Positions 53,215 through 63,294 are shown, counted from the first letter of the stretch. The stretch: DNA of 64,000 bases from Lacinutrix algicola (GCF_001418085.1 NZ_LIQH01000034.1:1-64000), one strand, 5' to 3'. The notes: a model not told the origin generated them from the sequence alone. Made by a program: numbers and translations.

Positions 53215-53263
53215 ACTTTTATTAATTAGGTTTTACAATCTAATGTAAAAGTATCTAAATAAT

Positions 53264-53659
53264 CTACTTTACCAAAACACCACGTGCTTCCATTAAAGGA
53301 AGAGCCTGTAAAGCCTGCAGATTAATCGTGTTTTTTCTAAAAGTATATGTTTTATCGAACATTTTATTATCCTGAAAAAAAGTAACCTTAAATTGATTGT
53401 TAAGCGCAAATAAGTCTTCCTGCATCAATTCTATTTTAGCGTAACTTTTTTTAGGAAGCAAATCTACTTTCTTTCTAAAAATAGAAGTCATTTTCTTTTC
53501 AGAATAACCACTAGTTACTATTAACACCATTTCTAAATCAACATCTTTATCGTTAATTATATAAGCGTTCCAATCTTGCGTTTTGTAAATGTCGTTGTAC
53601 TCGTTTACAATTGCAACGTAAACGCCTTCAACTTTTGGAATGTCAATGTCTTTTTTCAT
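53264..53659 (-). CDS. Conserved hypothetical protein
   Basis: A 131-residue cytoplasmic protein without signal peptide or membrane segment, not recognised as a named family. It reads as an all-beta fold (VEGVYVAIVNEYND, WNAYIINDKDVDLEMVLIVTSGY, YAKIELMQEDLFALNNQFKVTFFQ). The run IINDKDVDLEMVLIV followed by a conserved acidic patch suggests a protein-binding beta sandwich. It lies 17 bases after the TetR gene, probably the last gene of the efflux operon. Confidence 0.65.
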   Translation of the reverse strand: MKKDIDIPKVEGVYVAIVNEYNDIYKTQDWNAYIINDKDVDLEMVLIVTSGYSEKKMTSIFRKKVDLLPKKSYAKIELMQEDLFALNNQFKVTFFQDNKMFDKTYTFRKNTINLQALQALPLMEARGVLVK

Positions 53660-53676
53660 ATTGCAAAAATACTAAA

Positions 53677-54270
53677 CTATTCAAAATAAGAATTAGAATA
53701 GTTGCTTGTAATTATTCCTTTTAGATTATAAATTACTAAATGGTTAAAAAGTTCTTCTTCTGGGTATGTTTCTAATAAATTATTCTTCTTAAAAATCAAT
53801 TTATCAATTCTTAAAAAATAAATATTAACTATTAATTCTATATTAACTTCTTCTTTTATATTCCCAGATTCTTGAGCTTGTTTAAGTAAATTGTAAACAA
53901 TATTATTACTTAATTCTTCAATAAAATCATTAAAAACAGCACTAGCTTTTGGGTAATATTTTTCTAATCCAAAAAGAAAAGAGGGCTTAAAGTATTTTAA
54001 ATACTCAAACCCTCTCTGGTAAATTAATATAACACACAAAATAGGATTTTTACCATTGCTATTAACAATCCCATTTATATCCTTTTTATACTCCTTCAAT
54101 AAATTTTCAACACTAGCCGCAACTAGATCTTCTTTGTTATTAAAAAACGTATAAATTGTTTTTTTAGATATACCAAGCGTATTTGCTATCTCGTCTAAAG
54201 TAACATGTTTGCTACCAAATTGCGTAAATTTTGAAATAGAACATTTTAATAACTCTGCTTTAGTAATCAT
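53677..54270 (-). CDS. TetR/AcrR-family regulator
   Basis: A 197-residue TetR-type repressor. The N-terminal HTH is clear (FTQFGSKHVTLDEIANTLGISKKTIYTFFNNKEDLV, residues about 14-50), followed by an all-helical ligand domain. It lies 11 bases after the outer-membrane efflux gene, at the distal end of the operon. It probably represses the efflux operon in response to a pump substrate, although another regulator gene stands at the operon's 5' end. Confidence 0.9.
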   Translation of the reverse strand: MITKAELLKCSISKFTQFGSKHVTLDEIANTLGISKKTIYTFFNNKEDLVAASVENLLKEYKKDINGIVNSNGKNPILCVILIYQRGFEYLKYFKPSFLFGLEKYYPKASAVFNDFIEELSNNIVYNLLKQAQESGNIKEEVNIELIVNIYFLRIDKLIFKKNNLLETYPEEELFNHLVIYNLKGIITSNYSNSYFE

Positions 54271-54281
54271 TTTAATTTATT

Positions 54282-55703
54282 TTATCTCCATCCACCACCA
54301 AGTGCTTCATATAAATCTACAATAGATACTAGTTGTTGTAATTTACTATCGATTATATTAAGCTCTGCACTTAATGCGCTTTGTCTTGCTGTTAATAAGT
54401 CTAAGTAGTTAGCATAACCATTTTTAAGTAAAATATCCGAATTGCTTTCTGCTTGACGTAAAGCCTCAACTTCATTCTTTCTAAATTCGAATTTTTTAGT
54501 TTCAGATTCATAAGAAAATAAAGCATTGGACACTTCGGTTCCAGCTATTAATAATGTCTTTTTAAACTGAAGTAAAGACTGCTCTTGTTGTGCAATAGCT
54601 ACTTCTTTTTGCGTTTTTAAAGCACGTTTGTTAAATAATGGCTGCGTTAAACCGCCGACTATATTTGCAAATAAAGAGTTTGCATTAAACAATTTGTCTA
54701 TTTCCAAACTCTGTAAACCTCCCGAAGCAGTTAATTTTAAAGATGGATATAAGTTACTTTTAGCAACGTTAGTTAACTCAAACGATTGAATTAAGTTATA
54801 CTCTGCCGCCATAACATCTGGTCTATTACTAAGTAATGTTGCCGCTACTCCAAGTTTAAGTTCCTCTTCTATTTTTTGAATATCTAAACTACTTCTTTCA
54901 AAATTTTGAGCAGATTTACCTAACAAAATACTAAGTGTATTTTCAGTTTTAAAAATAGCAGTTTCAATATCTACCTCTAATGCTTTTGCACTATTAAATT
55001 GTGCCACATTCTGATCTACAGCAACCTGTGTTACTTGTCCAGCATCTTTTAAAGCCTTAATAGTTTCTACACTACTTTCTCTAGTTGCAATGGTTTGCTT
55101 TGTTATTTCTAATTGCGCATCTAAAGCCAATAAACTGTAATATGTATTAGCAATACTTGAAATTAGTTGCGTTTTCACCGCTTGATGTCCGGCTACACTT
55201 TGCAAATAAGCTGCTTGAGTTGCTCTTTTATTACTACGAATTTTTCCCCAAATATCTGCTTCCCAAGATAGGTTTGCTGTTACATCAAACTGATCTGTAG
55301 AAGTGTCTGTTAAAAACGCTCCAAACTGAGTGTTTTTAGACAGTTCTTGGTGTGTCCAATTTGTACCAACACTTACAGATGGTAAATAACCTGCTTTGCC
55401 TTGTTTAGCATAAGCTTCGGCAGCTACCATTTGTTGTATTGCAATGCGAACATCCATGTTATTTTGCAGACCTTCCTCTATATATTGTTGAAGATATTGG
55501 TCTGAAAATAAGGTTTTCCAAGATACATCCGCAATAGATACGCTGTCTGTTGGCAGGTTATCTGTTCTGTATAGTGCTTCAGTTTCTATATCTAATTCTG
55601 GTCTTGCATAATCTTGCGCCACAAAACAACTTTGTAACGTAAGTGCAACAACTAAAATTAGTGCTCCTTTACTAAAATTTCTATGTTTTATAATTGATTT
55701 CAT
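54282..55703 (-). CDS. Outer membrane efflux protein (TolC/OprM-like)
   Basis: A 473-residue lipoprotein channel (lipobox TLQSC, Cys about 26) with two OEP repeats (about 60-250 and 270-465) of long helices: AIQQMVAAEAYAKQGKAGYLPSVSVG, LLSNRPDVMAAEYNLIQSFE and LTARQSALSAELN. It forms the outer membrane exit duct of the RND pump encoded directly upstream (4-base gap). Confidence 0.93.
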   Translation of the reverse strand: MKSIIKHRNFSKGALILVVALTLQSCFVAQDYARPELDIETEALYRTDNLPTDSVSIADVSWKTLFSDQYLQQYIEEGLQNNMDVRIAIQQMVAAEAYAKQGKAGYLPSVSVGTNWTHQELSKNTQFGAFLTDTSTDQFDVTANLSWEADIWGKIRSNKRATQAAYLQSVAGHQAVKTQLISSIANTYYSLLALDAQLEITKQTIATRESSVETIKALKDAGQVTQVAVDQNVAQFNSAKALEVDIETAIFKTENTLSILLGKSAQNFERSSLDIQKIEEELKLGVAATLLSNRPDVMAAEYNLIQSFELTNVAKSNLYPSLKLTASGGLQSLEIDKLFNANSLFANIVGGLTQPLFNKRALKTQKEVAIAQQEQSLLQFKKTLLIAGTEVSNALFSYESETKKFEFRKNEVEALRQAESNSDILLKNGYANYLDLLTARQSALSAELNIIDSKLQQLVSIVDLYEALGGGWR

Positions 55704-55707
55704 CGTT

Positions 55708-58700
55708 TTATTCTTCTATAGTTTGTACTGCTGGTTTACTAGACATTTTTTCTTGTAACCACTGAAATAATATAAATAAGATTGGAATAACGAAAACTCC
55801 TAAAATGGTTCCTATAAGCAATCCTCCCACTGCACCTGTACCAATAGATCTATTTCCTTCCGATCCTACACCTTTTGCTAACACTAATGGCATTAAACCT
55901 AGAATAAAGGCAAACGAAGTCATTAAGATTGGACGTAAACGAGATTTTGCTCCATCTATAGCAGCCTCAACAATACTTTCTCCTTTTCGTCGTTTCTGCA
56001 GTGCTATTTCCACAATAAGTATGGCATTTTTGGCTAATAAACCAATAAGCATAATTAAAGAAATTTGGAAGTAAATGTTATTTTCTAGTCCTAAAAACTT
56101 AGTACTTATATAAGCTCCAAATACTCCAAATGGTAATGATAAGATTACTGCAAATGGTAATAAGTAACTTTCATACTGCGCACTTAATAAGAAGTATACA
56201 AACAGAATACTTAAACCGAAAATAAAGGCTGTTTGGTTTCCTGCACTTACTTCCTCTCTTGTTAAACCAGAATAAGCAACCGTATAATTATTAGGTAATT
56301 TTGCAACTTCCTCTTCAATAACTCTAATAGCATCACCTGTACTAAACCCATCGTTTGTAGCACCAGTTATAGAAGTAGAATTAAATAAGTTAAAACGTGT
56401 TACCGATTGTGGACCATATACACGCTCTAATTTTACGAACTGTGTAATTGGAGTCATCTCACCAGAATCTGTACGAACGTACATACTATTTAAATCGTCT
56501 ACATCTGCTCTATCGTCTGGTAAAGCCTGGATATACACTCTAAACTGCTTCCCAAATCTAGAGAAATCTGAAGCGTAAATTCCACCAATATAACCTTGTA
56601 AAGTTGAGAATATACTATTAATAGGCACTCCTTTTTCCTTTGCTAATGGTACATTAACTTCCATTTCGTATTGTGGATAGTTTGTACTAAAAGACGATTG
56701 TGCATATTTTACTTCTGGATGCGACATTAAAGCCATTGCGAAATCTTTATTCGCTTGATCTAAGTCTTTAAACTCACCACCAAACTTATCTAATAAATTA
56801 ACCTCGAAACCAGCTGAGTTACCAAAACCACGAATACTTGGTGGTGAAAAGAAGATAATATTTGCTTCTTTTATACCTGCAGCAACTCCAAATAATTTAC
56901 CAGTAATGGATTGCACAGAAGTTGCAACATCTTCACGATCTGCCCAATCTGCAAGTTTTATAATACCAAAACCATAATTACTACCAGTACCATTAATTAA
57001 ACTTCTACCTTTAATAAAGTTTACTGCAACAATACCATCGATATCTTTTATTTTGCCATATAAATCTCTAGAAACAGCATCTGTTCTATCTAAAGATGAC
57101 CCTTCTGGTAATGCAATGTTTGCAAAAATAATTCCTCTATCTTCATTTGGTACAAATCCTGTAGGTGTTGTAGAAGATGCCCAGTAAATTCCAGCAAAAG
57201 CTAAAATTAATAATAAAGGAGAGATCCATTTTACTTTGTATAAAAACTGAAGTGATTTCCCATAACGCTCTATTGTTGCATTAAATCCGCGATTAAAAAG
57301 TTTATAAAAACGTTTTAATGGACTCTTACCTTTCAACTCTTCGTCATCTTTATGAGGCTTTAATAATAGCGCACATAATGCTGGACTTAAAGTTAATGCA
57401 TTTACTGCCGAAATTAAAATAGCAATAATTAAAGTGACACCAAATTGCTCGTAAAATACACCTGTAGGTCCTGTTACAAACGTTACCGGAATAAATACTG
57501 CTGCCATTACTAAAGTAATAGATATAATAGCGCCAGATATTTCATTCATGGCAGTAAGTGTCGCCTTTTTAGGATCTTTTTCACCTTCATCTAATTTAGC
57601 GTGTACAGCTTCTACAACCACAATAGCATCATCCACCACAATACCAATGGCGAGGACTAACGCGAATAGCGTCAACAAGTTAATTGAGTATCCAAAAACA
57701 TTCAAGAAAAAGAACGTACCAATAATAGAAACTGGAACCGCAATTGCCGGAATTAATGTAGATCTAAAATCTTGTAAGAAGAGAAATACCACTAAGAATA
57801 CTAATAAGAAAGCTTCGAATAAAGTACTTATTACCTTTTCTATAGAAGCATTTAAAAACAAACTCGTATCGTAAGGCACAAAAACATCTAATCCTTCTGG
57901 AAGGTCTTTTTTAACCGACTCTAAAGTCACTTTAATGTTTTCAATAATTTCTCTTGCATTAGATCCTTTAGTTTGGAAAATACCCATAAAAACCGCTGGG
58001 TTACCCATACTCATGGCATTAGCAGCATAAGACTGTGCATCTAATTCTATAGTTGCTACATCGTTTAGACGTAGAAACTCTCCATTTCCTAAAGCTTTAA
58101 TAACAATATCTGCATATTGCTGTTCGTGTTTAAAACGACCACTATATGTTAATGTATATGAAAATGCTTCACCATTATTCTGGCCTAAAGAACCTGCAGC
58201 TGCTTCCAAGTTTTGTTCTGCTAAAGCTGCTGTAATATCTGAAGGTATTAAACCATAGGTTGCTAATTTTTCTGGTTTCAACCAAATACGCATCGCATAA
58301 TCCTGTTGAGAGAATAAACTAACATCTCCAACACCACTAATACGTTGCATTGCAGGTACTACGTTTATTTTTAAGTAATTCTGAATAAATGTAGCATCGT
58401 AGCTCTCATTTTCAGAATACATAGAAATAAACATTAAAGCACTTGTTTCTTGCTTTTGTGTTATTACTCCTGTTTGAAGCACCTCTTGAGGTAATAAAGC
58501 ATTTGCTCTTGACACACGATTTTGAACGTTAACCGCAGCAATATCTGCATCTACATCTTGATCAAAATAAACTGTGATTTCTGCTGTACCTGTATTAGAT
58601 GCTGTAGAAGTGATATAACTCATCCCTTCAACACCATTAATTTGTTCCTCTATAGGAATAATTACACTCTCTAAAACAGTTTCTGCATTGGCTCCAGCAT

Positions 58701-58845
58701 AAGATGCCGTTACCTTAATTGTTGGAGGCGCAATATCTGGATACTCTTCTATGGGTAGACTTGATATACTAATAAAACCAAGTACAACTATGATAATAGA
58801 AATTACCGTTGAAAGAACGGGTCTCTCAATAAATGTTTTTAACAT
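55708..58845 (-). CDS. RND efflux permease (AcrB/MexB-like, HAE1)
   Basis: A 1045-residue inner membrane drug/proton antiporter. It starts MLKTFIERPVLSTVISIIIVVLG, has the pore-domain NVQNRVSRANALLP, the TM4 proton-relay pair Asp-Asp in AIGIVVDDAIVVVEAV and the TM10 Lys in LIGLLAKNAILIVEIA. Length is that of HAE1 pumps. It exports hydrophobic compounds through the adaptor and channel encoded on either side. It is the central gene of the GbsR-adaptor-permease-channel-TetR operon. Confidence 0.96.
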   Translation of the reverse strand: MLKTFIERPVLSTVISIIIVVLGFISISSLPIEEYPDIAPPTIKVTASYAGANAETVLESVIIPIEEQINGVEGMSYITSTASNTGTAEITVYFDQDVDADIAAVNVQNRVSRANALLPQEVLQTGVITQKQETSALMFISMYSENESYDATFIQNYLKINVVPAMQRISGVGDVSLFSQQDYAMRIWLKPEKLATYGLIPSDITAALAEQNLEAAAGSLGQNNGEAFSYTLTYSGRFKHEQQYADIVIKALGNGEFLRLNDVATIELDAQSYAANAMSMGNPAVFMGIFQTKGSNAREIIENIKVTLESVKKDLPEGLDVFVPYDTSLFLNASIEKVISTLFEAFLLVFLVVFLFLQDFRSTLIPAIAVPVSIIGTFFFLNVFGYSINLLTLFALVLAIGIVVDDAIVVVEAVHAKLDEGEKDPKKATLTAMNEISGAIISITLVMAAVFIPVTFVTGPTGVFYEQFGVTLIIAILISAVNALTLSPALCALLLKPHKDDEELKGKSPLKRFYKLFNRGFNATIERYGKSLQFLYKVKWISPLLLILAFAGIYWASSTTPTGFVPNEDRGIIFANIALPEGSSLDRTDAVSRDLYGKIKDIDGIVAVNFIKGRSLINGTGSNYGFGIIKLADWADREDVATSVQSITGKLFGVAAGIKEANIIFFSPPSIRGFGNSAGFEVNLLDKFGGEFKDLDQANKDFAMALMSHPEVKYAQSSFSTNYPQYEMEVNVPLAKEKGVPINSIFSTLQGYIGGIYASDFSRFGKQFRVYIQALPDDRADVDDLNSMYVRTDSGEMTPITQFVKLERVYGPQSVTRFNLFNSTSITGATNDGFSTGDAIRVIEEEVAKLPNNYTVAYSGLTREEVSAGNQTAFIFGLSILFVYFLLSAQYESYLLPFAVILSLPFGVFGAYISTKFLGLENNIYFQISLIMLIGLLAKNAILIVEIALQKRRKGESIVEAAIDGAKSRLRPILMTSFAFILGLMPLVLAKGVGSEGNRSIGTGAVGGLLIGTILGVFVIPILFILFQWLQEKMSSKPAVQTIEE

Positions 58846-58866
58846 GACTACTATTTTTGTTAGTTA

Positions 58867-60000
58867 CTAGTTTTTAAATAATACAGCTACAGGCTTAATC
58901 GCTTCATCAAAAGGTGTGTCTTTTGGAGCAATAGCCATTCCTGATCTTAATTTCCCTACTCCAGATACAATAAGCTTATCGCCTACCTTAAGTCCAGATT
59001 CTACAACATATAAGTTACCTACAGTACCTTGTACCTTTATGATACTAGATTTCACCTTATTATCTTTATCAACAGTAAAAACCATAATGTCTTTTTGTTG
59101 TTCGAATGTTGCTGATTGTGGTACAACAATAGCATCTTTATACTCTATTGGAAATCTAATTTTACCACTATTACCATTGGTTAAAATTTCATTTGGATTA
59201 TTAAAAGCCGCTCTAATTTTTATAGTACCGGTCTTATCATTAATTTGACCTGTACTGGTTTGAATACGTCCAGTTTCAGAATACACTTTTCCATTCGCTA
59301 AGACTAAACTTAAGTCTGGCGAATTTTTAATACGCTCTGCTTTATTTTGTCCTTCAGATCTTTGTAAAAGATCGATATATTGCGCTTCGTTAAAACTAAA
59401 AAAAGCATAGACTTCGCTAATATCACTAACAGTAGTTAATGGGTTGCTATCGTTAGGGCTAATTAAAGCACCTTCTCTAAAATTAATAGCACCAACATAA
59501 CCATCTACAGGACTTTTAATAGTAGCATAACCAATATTAGCAGAAACACCACTTAAAGTAGCTCTTGCTTGTGCTAGATTAGCTTTCGCTGTTTCTAGTT
59601 GCACACCACTAATAATATTTTTTTCTACTAAAGGAATCAATTTATCTACCTCAACCTGTGCTACATTAACTTGTGCTCTTGCGGCTCCGGCATCTTGACT
59701 TAAAGACTGTGTTTCTAATTTAAATAAAGCTTGTCCTTTACGTACTTTTTGACCTTCGTCTACTAATACGTTTTGAATATATCCAGAAACTTTAGCTCTT
59801 ACATCACTATTTACTACACCTTCTATATTTGTTGGGTATTCTTGGTATCCTGTTACCGTTTTTGTTTGCATGCTTACTACTGGAAACGATGCTGGAGGAG
59901 CTGTTGCTGGTGCAGCTATTTGTTTTTCGCTGTTACCACAACTTAAAACGACTAAGAATATGCTTAGTGATAATAATGTATATAATTTATTGCTTTTCAT
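58867..60000 (-). CDS. RND periplasmic adaptor (AcrA/MexA-like)
   Basis: A 377-residue membrane fusion lipoprotein (lipobox VLSC, Cys21). The order is beta-barrel, lipoyl half (VRAKVSGYIQNVLVDEGQKVRKGQALFKLE), helical hairpin (AARAQVNVAQVEVDKL, LAQARATLSG), second lipoyl half (YATIKSPVDGYVGAINFREGALI) and membrane-proximal domain. It links the permease to the outer membrane channel. It lies 12 bases downstream of the GbsR-type regulator and 21 bases upstream of the permease. Confidence 0.94.
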   Translation of the reverse strand: MKSNKLYTLLSLSIFLVVLSCGNSEKQIAAPATAPPASFPVVSMQTKTVTGYQEYPTNIEGVVNSDVRAKVSGYIQNVLVDEGQKVRKGQALFKLETQSLSQDAGAARAQVNVAQVEVDKLIPLVEKNIISGVQLETAKANLAQARATLSGVSANIGYATIKSPVDGYVGAINFREGALISPNDSNPLTTVSDISEVYAFFSFNEAQYIDLLQRSEGQNKAERIKNSPDLSLVLANGKVYSETGRIQTSTGQINDKTGTIKIRAAFNNPNEILTNGNSGKIRFPIEYKDAIVVPQSATFEQQKDIMVFTVDKDNKVKSSIIKVQGTVGNLYVVESGLKVGDKLIVSGVGKLRSGMAIAPKDTPFDEAIKPVAVLFKN

Positions 60001-60012
60001 TTTTAATTGTAT

Positions 60013-60516
60013 TTAAAGGTCGAATTTATTGTCTATTATTTTTGTTCTTAATTCTTCAATTGAAGAGGATGCTCCATCTATATATTTGATATAATCTTCA
60101 TGAAAAACTAGATCAAACTTATCTTCTTCATTCTCGATTTTATTATTATTAATGGCTTCTTTATAATCTTTAATTTCTTCATGTATTTTACGCTCTTCTT
60201 TCCAGTGATCCACCATTTTATCAATATGCTGAATAATGATATCTTTTTTAATTACAAAATATTTTTTACGATCTCCCGTCTTTGTGAAATACTGAATTTT
60301 ATTTAAGTCCTGTAAATGATTTAAATGCGTTGAAATAGTACTTTTACTTGCACAAAGAATACTTACCATATCTTCGAAAGTTGCTCCTTTTTTACCTGTA
60401 AGTATTATATAAGATAATATACGAGCAGCAACAGGAGCTAATTGCTCTCTGTTTTCCAAATGCACGCCTAGTTTTTCGACCAAGCCCATTTTTTCTTTAC
60501 AAACGTCATCTTTCAT
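60013..60516 (-). CDS. GbsR/MarR-type regulator of the efflux operon
   Basis: A winged-helix regulator of about 167 residues. Core: LVEKLGVHLENREQLAPVAARILSYIILTGKKGATFEDMVSILCASKSTISTHLNHLQDLNKIQYFTKTGDRKKYF, the GbsR/MarR pattern. The C-terminus is a long charged coiled coil, probably for dimerisation. A GTG at 60561 is in frame, but the ATG at 60516 gives the family start. It is the promoter-proximal gene of the efflux operon and has a palindrome upstream at 60588-60607, so autoregulation is likely. Confidence 0.82.
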   Translation of the reverse strand: MKDDVCKEKMGLVEKLGVHLENREQLAPVAARILSYIILTGKKGATFEDMVSILCASKSTISTHLNHLQDLNKIQYFTKTGDRKKYFVIKKDIIIQHIDKMVDHWKEERKIHEEIKDYKEAINNNKIENEEDKFDLVFHEDYIKYIDGASSSIEELRTKIIDNKFDL

Positions 60517-60574
60517 TTTAAAAAATTTATCCCTGCTTTTAGAATAAGATATTCCTAACACAGTAAATTCTTGG

Positions 60575-60607
60575 CAAAAATATTAAAGGTTCGGAACAAA
60601 CCGAACC
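60575..60607 (-). promoter_or_regulatory. Efflux operon promoter with palindromic operator
   Basis: GGTTCGG (60588-60594) and CCGAACC (60601-60607) form a perfect 7-bp dyad with a 6-base spacer. On the minus strand, TATTTTTG (60582-60575), a TAnnTTTG -7 match, follows 5 bases later, so a bound dimer would cover the -33 region. GC-rich dyads of this kind are rare in this AT-rich sequence. Confidence 0.6.
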
Positions 60608-60632
60608 AAGCGAAGTTAAAAGATTGTTAAAT

Positions 60633-60653
60633 AAAAAAAGCCCGAAGGCTTTC
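60633..60653 (-). terminator. Terminator of nhaA
   Basis: On the minus strand AAAGCC-TTCG-GGCTTT is followed by a T run: a hairpin with a stable TTCG tetraloop, isolating nhaA from the efflux operon. Confidence 0.82.
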
Positions 60654-60676
60654 TTTAAATTATAACATAAGACAGA

Positions 60677-61984
60677 CTATACTTCTGATTCTTTACTAGA
60701 ACCTATACGAAGTATAACATAGCCAATAATTGCTGAAATAAAAGACCCAATAAGTATCCCTATTTTAGCTGAATCAATAAATTCTGGTGTGGAAGCAAAT
60801 GCTAGACTACCTATAAATATAGCCATTGTAAAACCAATACCTGCTAAAAAGCCAACACCTATAATTTGTTTGAAACTAATATCACTAGGTACTTCTATCC
60901 ATTTTAATTTTTGAGCAATAAATACTATAAAGGTAATTCCAATACCTTTTCCTAAAACTAAACACACGATGATGTTAACTACTAAAGCTATGTCTAGATT
61001 TTCGGAACCTGAAATTAACACACCTGCATTTGCAAGTGCAAAAATAGGAATGATAAAATAGGCAACCCAACCATGTAAATTATGCTCTAAGTGTTGTAAA
61101 GGTGATTGAAATTTAGCTGACCAATCGTTTAAATCATCTACATGCTCGATTTGTTCATGCGAAAGAATGGGCTTTTTAAGAACACTTGCATCTTTAATAT
61201 TACTGTATACGTTTTCTAGTTCTGACAAGAACTTAGAGGTGTCAATTTTTTGTCTAATAGGCACAGAAAAAGCTAATAATATACCTGCTATAGTTGGATG
61301 AATACCTGACTTTAAAAATAAAAACCAAATAACAATTCCAAATATGAACATTATAAACTTTGAATAAACACCTTTATAAGACAAGAAATATAAAACGGCA
61401 AGCATGGCTAATGCAATTATTAACAATGTAATATTAATACTTCCGCTGTAGAAAATAGCGATTACTAAAACGGCTCCTATATCATCTACAATAGCAAATG
61501 CAGTTAGAAATATTTTAAGACTTAAAGGCACTCGTTTACCAAGCACATTTAAAATAGCTAAAGAAAAGGCAATATCTGTTGCCATTGGGATTCCCCAACC
61601 TTGTGCAGTATCAGGATTTTGATTTAAAACTAAAAAGAAAATTACAGGTACTAACATACCTCCTAAAGCACCAACCAATGGAAAGGCAATTTTTTTTGGT
61701 GTATTCAATTCGCCAATTAGCAACTCCCTTTTTATCTCCAACCCAATAAGAAAGAAGAATATGGCCATTAAACCATCGTTAATCCATAAAATTAAAGGTT
61801 TCTTAAACTCAAAAGTTTCTGTTACAATCCCTAAATCATACTGCCAAAGTTCTCTATAACTATCTCCATAAGGAGAATTTGCCCAAACCAAAGCTAGAAT
61901 GGTAGCTAACATAAGTAGAATACCACTAAAACTTTCAATTTTTACAAATTTTTGGAATGGTGTAAGAAAAACTCTTTTAAGCAT
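60677..61984 (-). CDS. nhaA: Na+/H+ antiporter NhaA
   Basis: A 435-residue NhaA with about 11-12 helices. Diagnostic pieces are the N-terminal PFQKFVKIESFSGILLMLATILALVWANSPYG, GLEIKRELLIGEL, MATDIAFSLAI (the conserved Asp of the ion site) and FAIVDDIGAVLVIAIFYS (the Asp-Asp ion-binding pair). The C-terminal half has GVGFLAGIGFTMAIFIGSLAF. A charged insertion of about 50 residues at about 240-290 makes it longer than the E. coli protein. It exports sodium in exchange for protons, fitting a marine organism. Confidence 0.95.
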   Translation of the reverse strand: MLKRVFLTPFQKFVKIESFSGILLMLATILALVWANSPYGDSYRELWQYDLGIVTETFEFKKPLILWINDGLMAIFFFLIGLEIKRELLIGELNTPKKIAFPLVGALGGMLVPVIFFLVLNQNPDTAQGWGIPMATDIAFSLAILNVLGKRVPLSLKIFLTAFAIVDDIGAVLVIAIFYSGSINITLLIIALAMLAVLYFLSYKGVYSKFIMFIFGIVIWFLFLKSGIHPTIAGILLAFSVPIRQKIDTSKFLSELENVYSNIKDASVLKKPILSHEQIEHVDDLNDWSAKFQSPLQHLEHNLHGWVAYFIIPIFALANAGVLISGSENLDIALVVNIIVCLVLGKGIGITFIVFIAQKLKWIEVPSDISFKQIIGVGFLAGIGFTMAIFIGSLAFASTPEFIDSAKIGILIGSFISAIIGYVILRIGSSKESEV

Positions 61985-62018
61985 ATAAATGGTGTTTTTT
62001 TCAAAATTAGGTTAATCT

Positions 62019-62026
62019 CAAATATA
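62019..62026 (-). promoter_or_regulatory. Putative -7 element of nhaA
   Basis: TATATTTG on the minus strand, 35 bases before the nhaA ATG; no consensus -33. Confidence 0.45.
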
Positions 62027-62199
62027 GGGATTCACACAGAAAATAGAAGAACCGCATATTGACTTTAAAGAATATTTAACATTGAAAAACAACTAATTAC
62101 GATTTTTTACAACTTAAATAACATCAAGTGTATTACTTGTTATTTACAGGAGAATCCGCCTAAATATTTAAACTATTTCAAGAAAAAAATAATTAACAA

Positions 62200-62236
62200 A
62201 AAAAAAAGCCGACTGTTGTTTACAGTCGGCTTTTAA
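62200..62236 (-). terminator. Terminator of pheS
   Basis: On the minus strand AAAAGCCGACTGT and ACAGTCGGCTTTT form a perfect 13-bp stem with a 5-base loop, followed by a long T run. Confidence 0.88.
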
Positions 62237-62254
62237 AATATATTTTATTCTAGT

Positions 62255-63274
62255 TTATAGTGCACTTTTAAATTGCTCTAAAAATCTAACATCGTTTTCG
62301 CTTAATAATCTAATATCTCCTATTTGATGTAATAACATGGCAATACGATCTATACCAACACCAAAGGCGAAACCTGAATATTCGTTAGCATCGATTCCAC
62401 AATTTGTTAACACATTTGGATCTACCATACCACAACCTCCAATTTCTAACCAACCTGTTCCTTTGGTAATTTTATAATCGGTTTCAGTCTCTAATCCCCA
62501 ATACACATCTATCTCGGCACTTGGCTCTGTAAATGGAAAGTATGATGGACGTAACCTTATTTTAGATTTCCCAAAAAGCTCTGTTGTAAAGTATTGTAAT
62601 GTTTGTTTTAAATCTGCAAAACTTACATCCTTATCTATATATAAACCTTCTAATTGGTGAAAAAAACAGTGTGAACGCGCAGATATTGCTTCGTTTCTAT
62701 ATACTCTTCCTGGAGAAATGGTTCTAATAGGCGGTTGATTGTTTTCCATATAACGTACTTGCACAGAACTTGTGTGCGTACGCAAAAGGATATCTGGATC
62801 TGTTTGAATAAAAAACGTATCCTGCATATCTCTTGCCGGATGGTATTCTGGCAGGTTTAATGCTGTAAAGTTATGCCAATCGTCTTCTATTTCTGGACCT
62901 TCACTTACATTAAATCCAATACGAGAAAAGATATCTATAATATCGTTTTTTACAATAGAAATAGGATGTCTTGCTCCAAGAGACACTGGTTCTCCCGGAC
63001 GCGATAAATCTCCAGATGCACTTACGTCTTCGGTTGCTCCTTCTAACTCTTCTTTTAAAGCGTTAACTTTATCTTGAGCAGTATTTTTTAATTGGTTAAT
63101 TACTTGACCAAATTCTTTTTTATGCTCGTTTGCAACATTTTTAAACTCTGCAAAATAATCGTTAAGTAACCCTTTTTTACCTAAATACTTTATTCTAAAA
63201 GTTTCTACCTCTTCTTTGGATTGGGCTTTAAAACTTTCTGCTTCTGCAATGAGTTCTTTTATCTTATCTATCAT
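62255..63274 (-). CDS. pheS: Phenylalanyl-tRNA synthetase alpha subunit
   Basis: A 339-residue PheS. An N-terminal coiled coil (about 1-85) precedes the class II catalytic core: motif 1 HPISIVKNDIIDIFSRIGF, motif 2 YRNEAISARSHCFFHQLEGLYID and motif 3 GFAFGVGIDRIAMLLHQI. HPARDMQDTFFI and PSAEIDVYWG (Phe pocket) are typical. pheT is not adjacent. A -7 element, TAAATTTG, lies 20 bases upstream of the ATG. Confidence 0.96.
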   Translation of the reverse strand: MIDKIKELIAEAESFKAQSKEEVETFRIKYLGKKGLLNDYFAEFKNVANEHKKEFGQVINQLKNTAQDKVNALKEELEGATEDVSASGDLSRPGEPVSLGARHPISIVKNDIIDIFSRIGFNVSEGPEIEDDWHNFTALNLPEYHPARDMQDTFFIQTDPDILLRTHTSSVQVRYMENNQPPIRTISPGRVYRNEAISARSHCFFHQLEGLYIDKDVSFADLKQTLQYFTTELFGKSKIRLRPSYFPFTEPSAEIDVYWGLETETDYKITKGTGWLEIGGCGMVDPNVLTNCGIDANEYSGFAFGVGIDRIAMLLHQIGDIRLLSENDVRFLEQFKSAL

Positions 63275-63294
63275 GATATCGTTTAAATAGGTGG

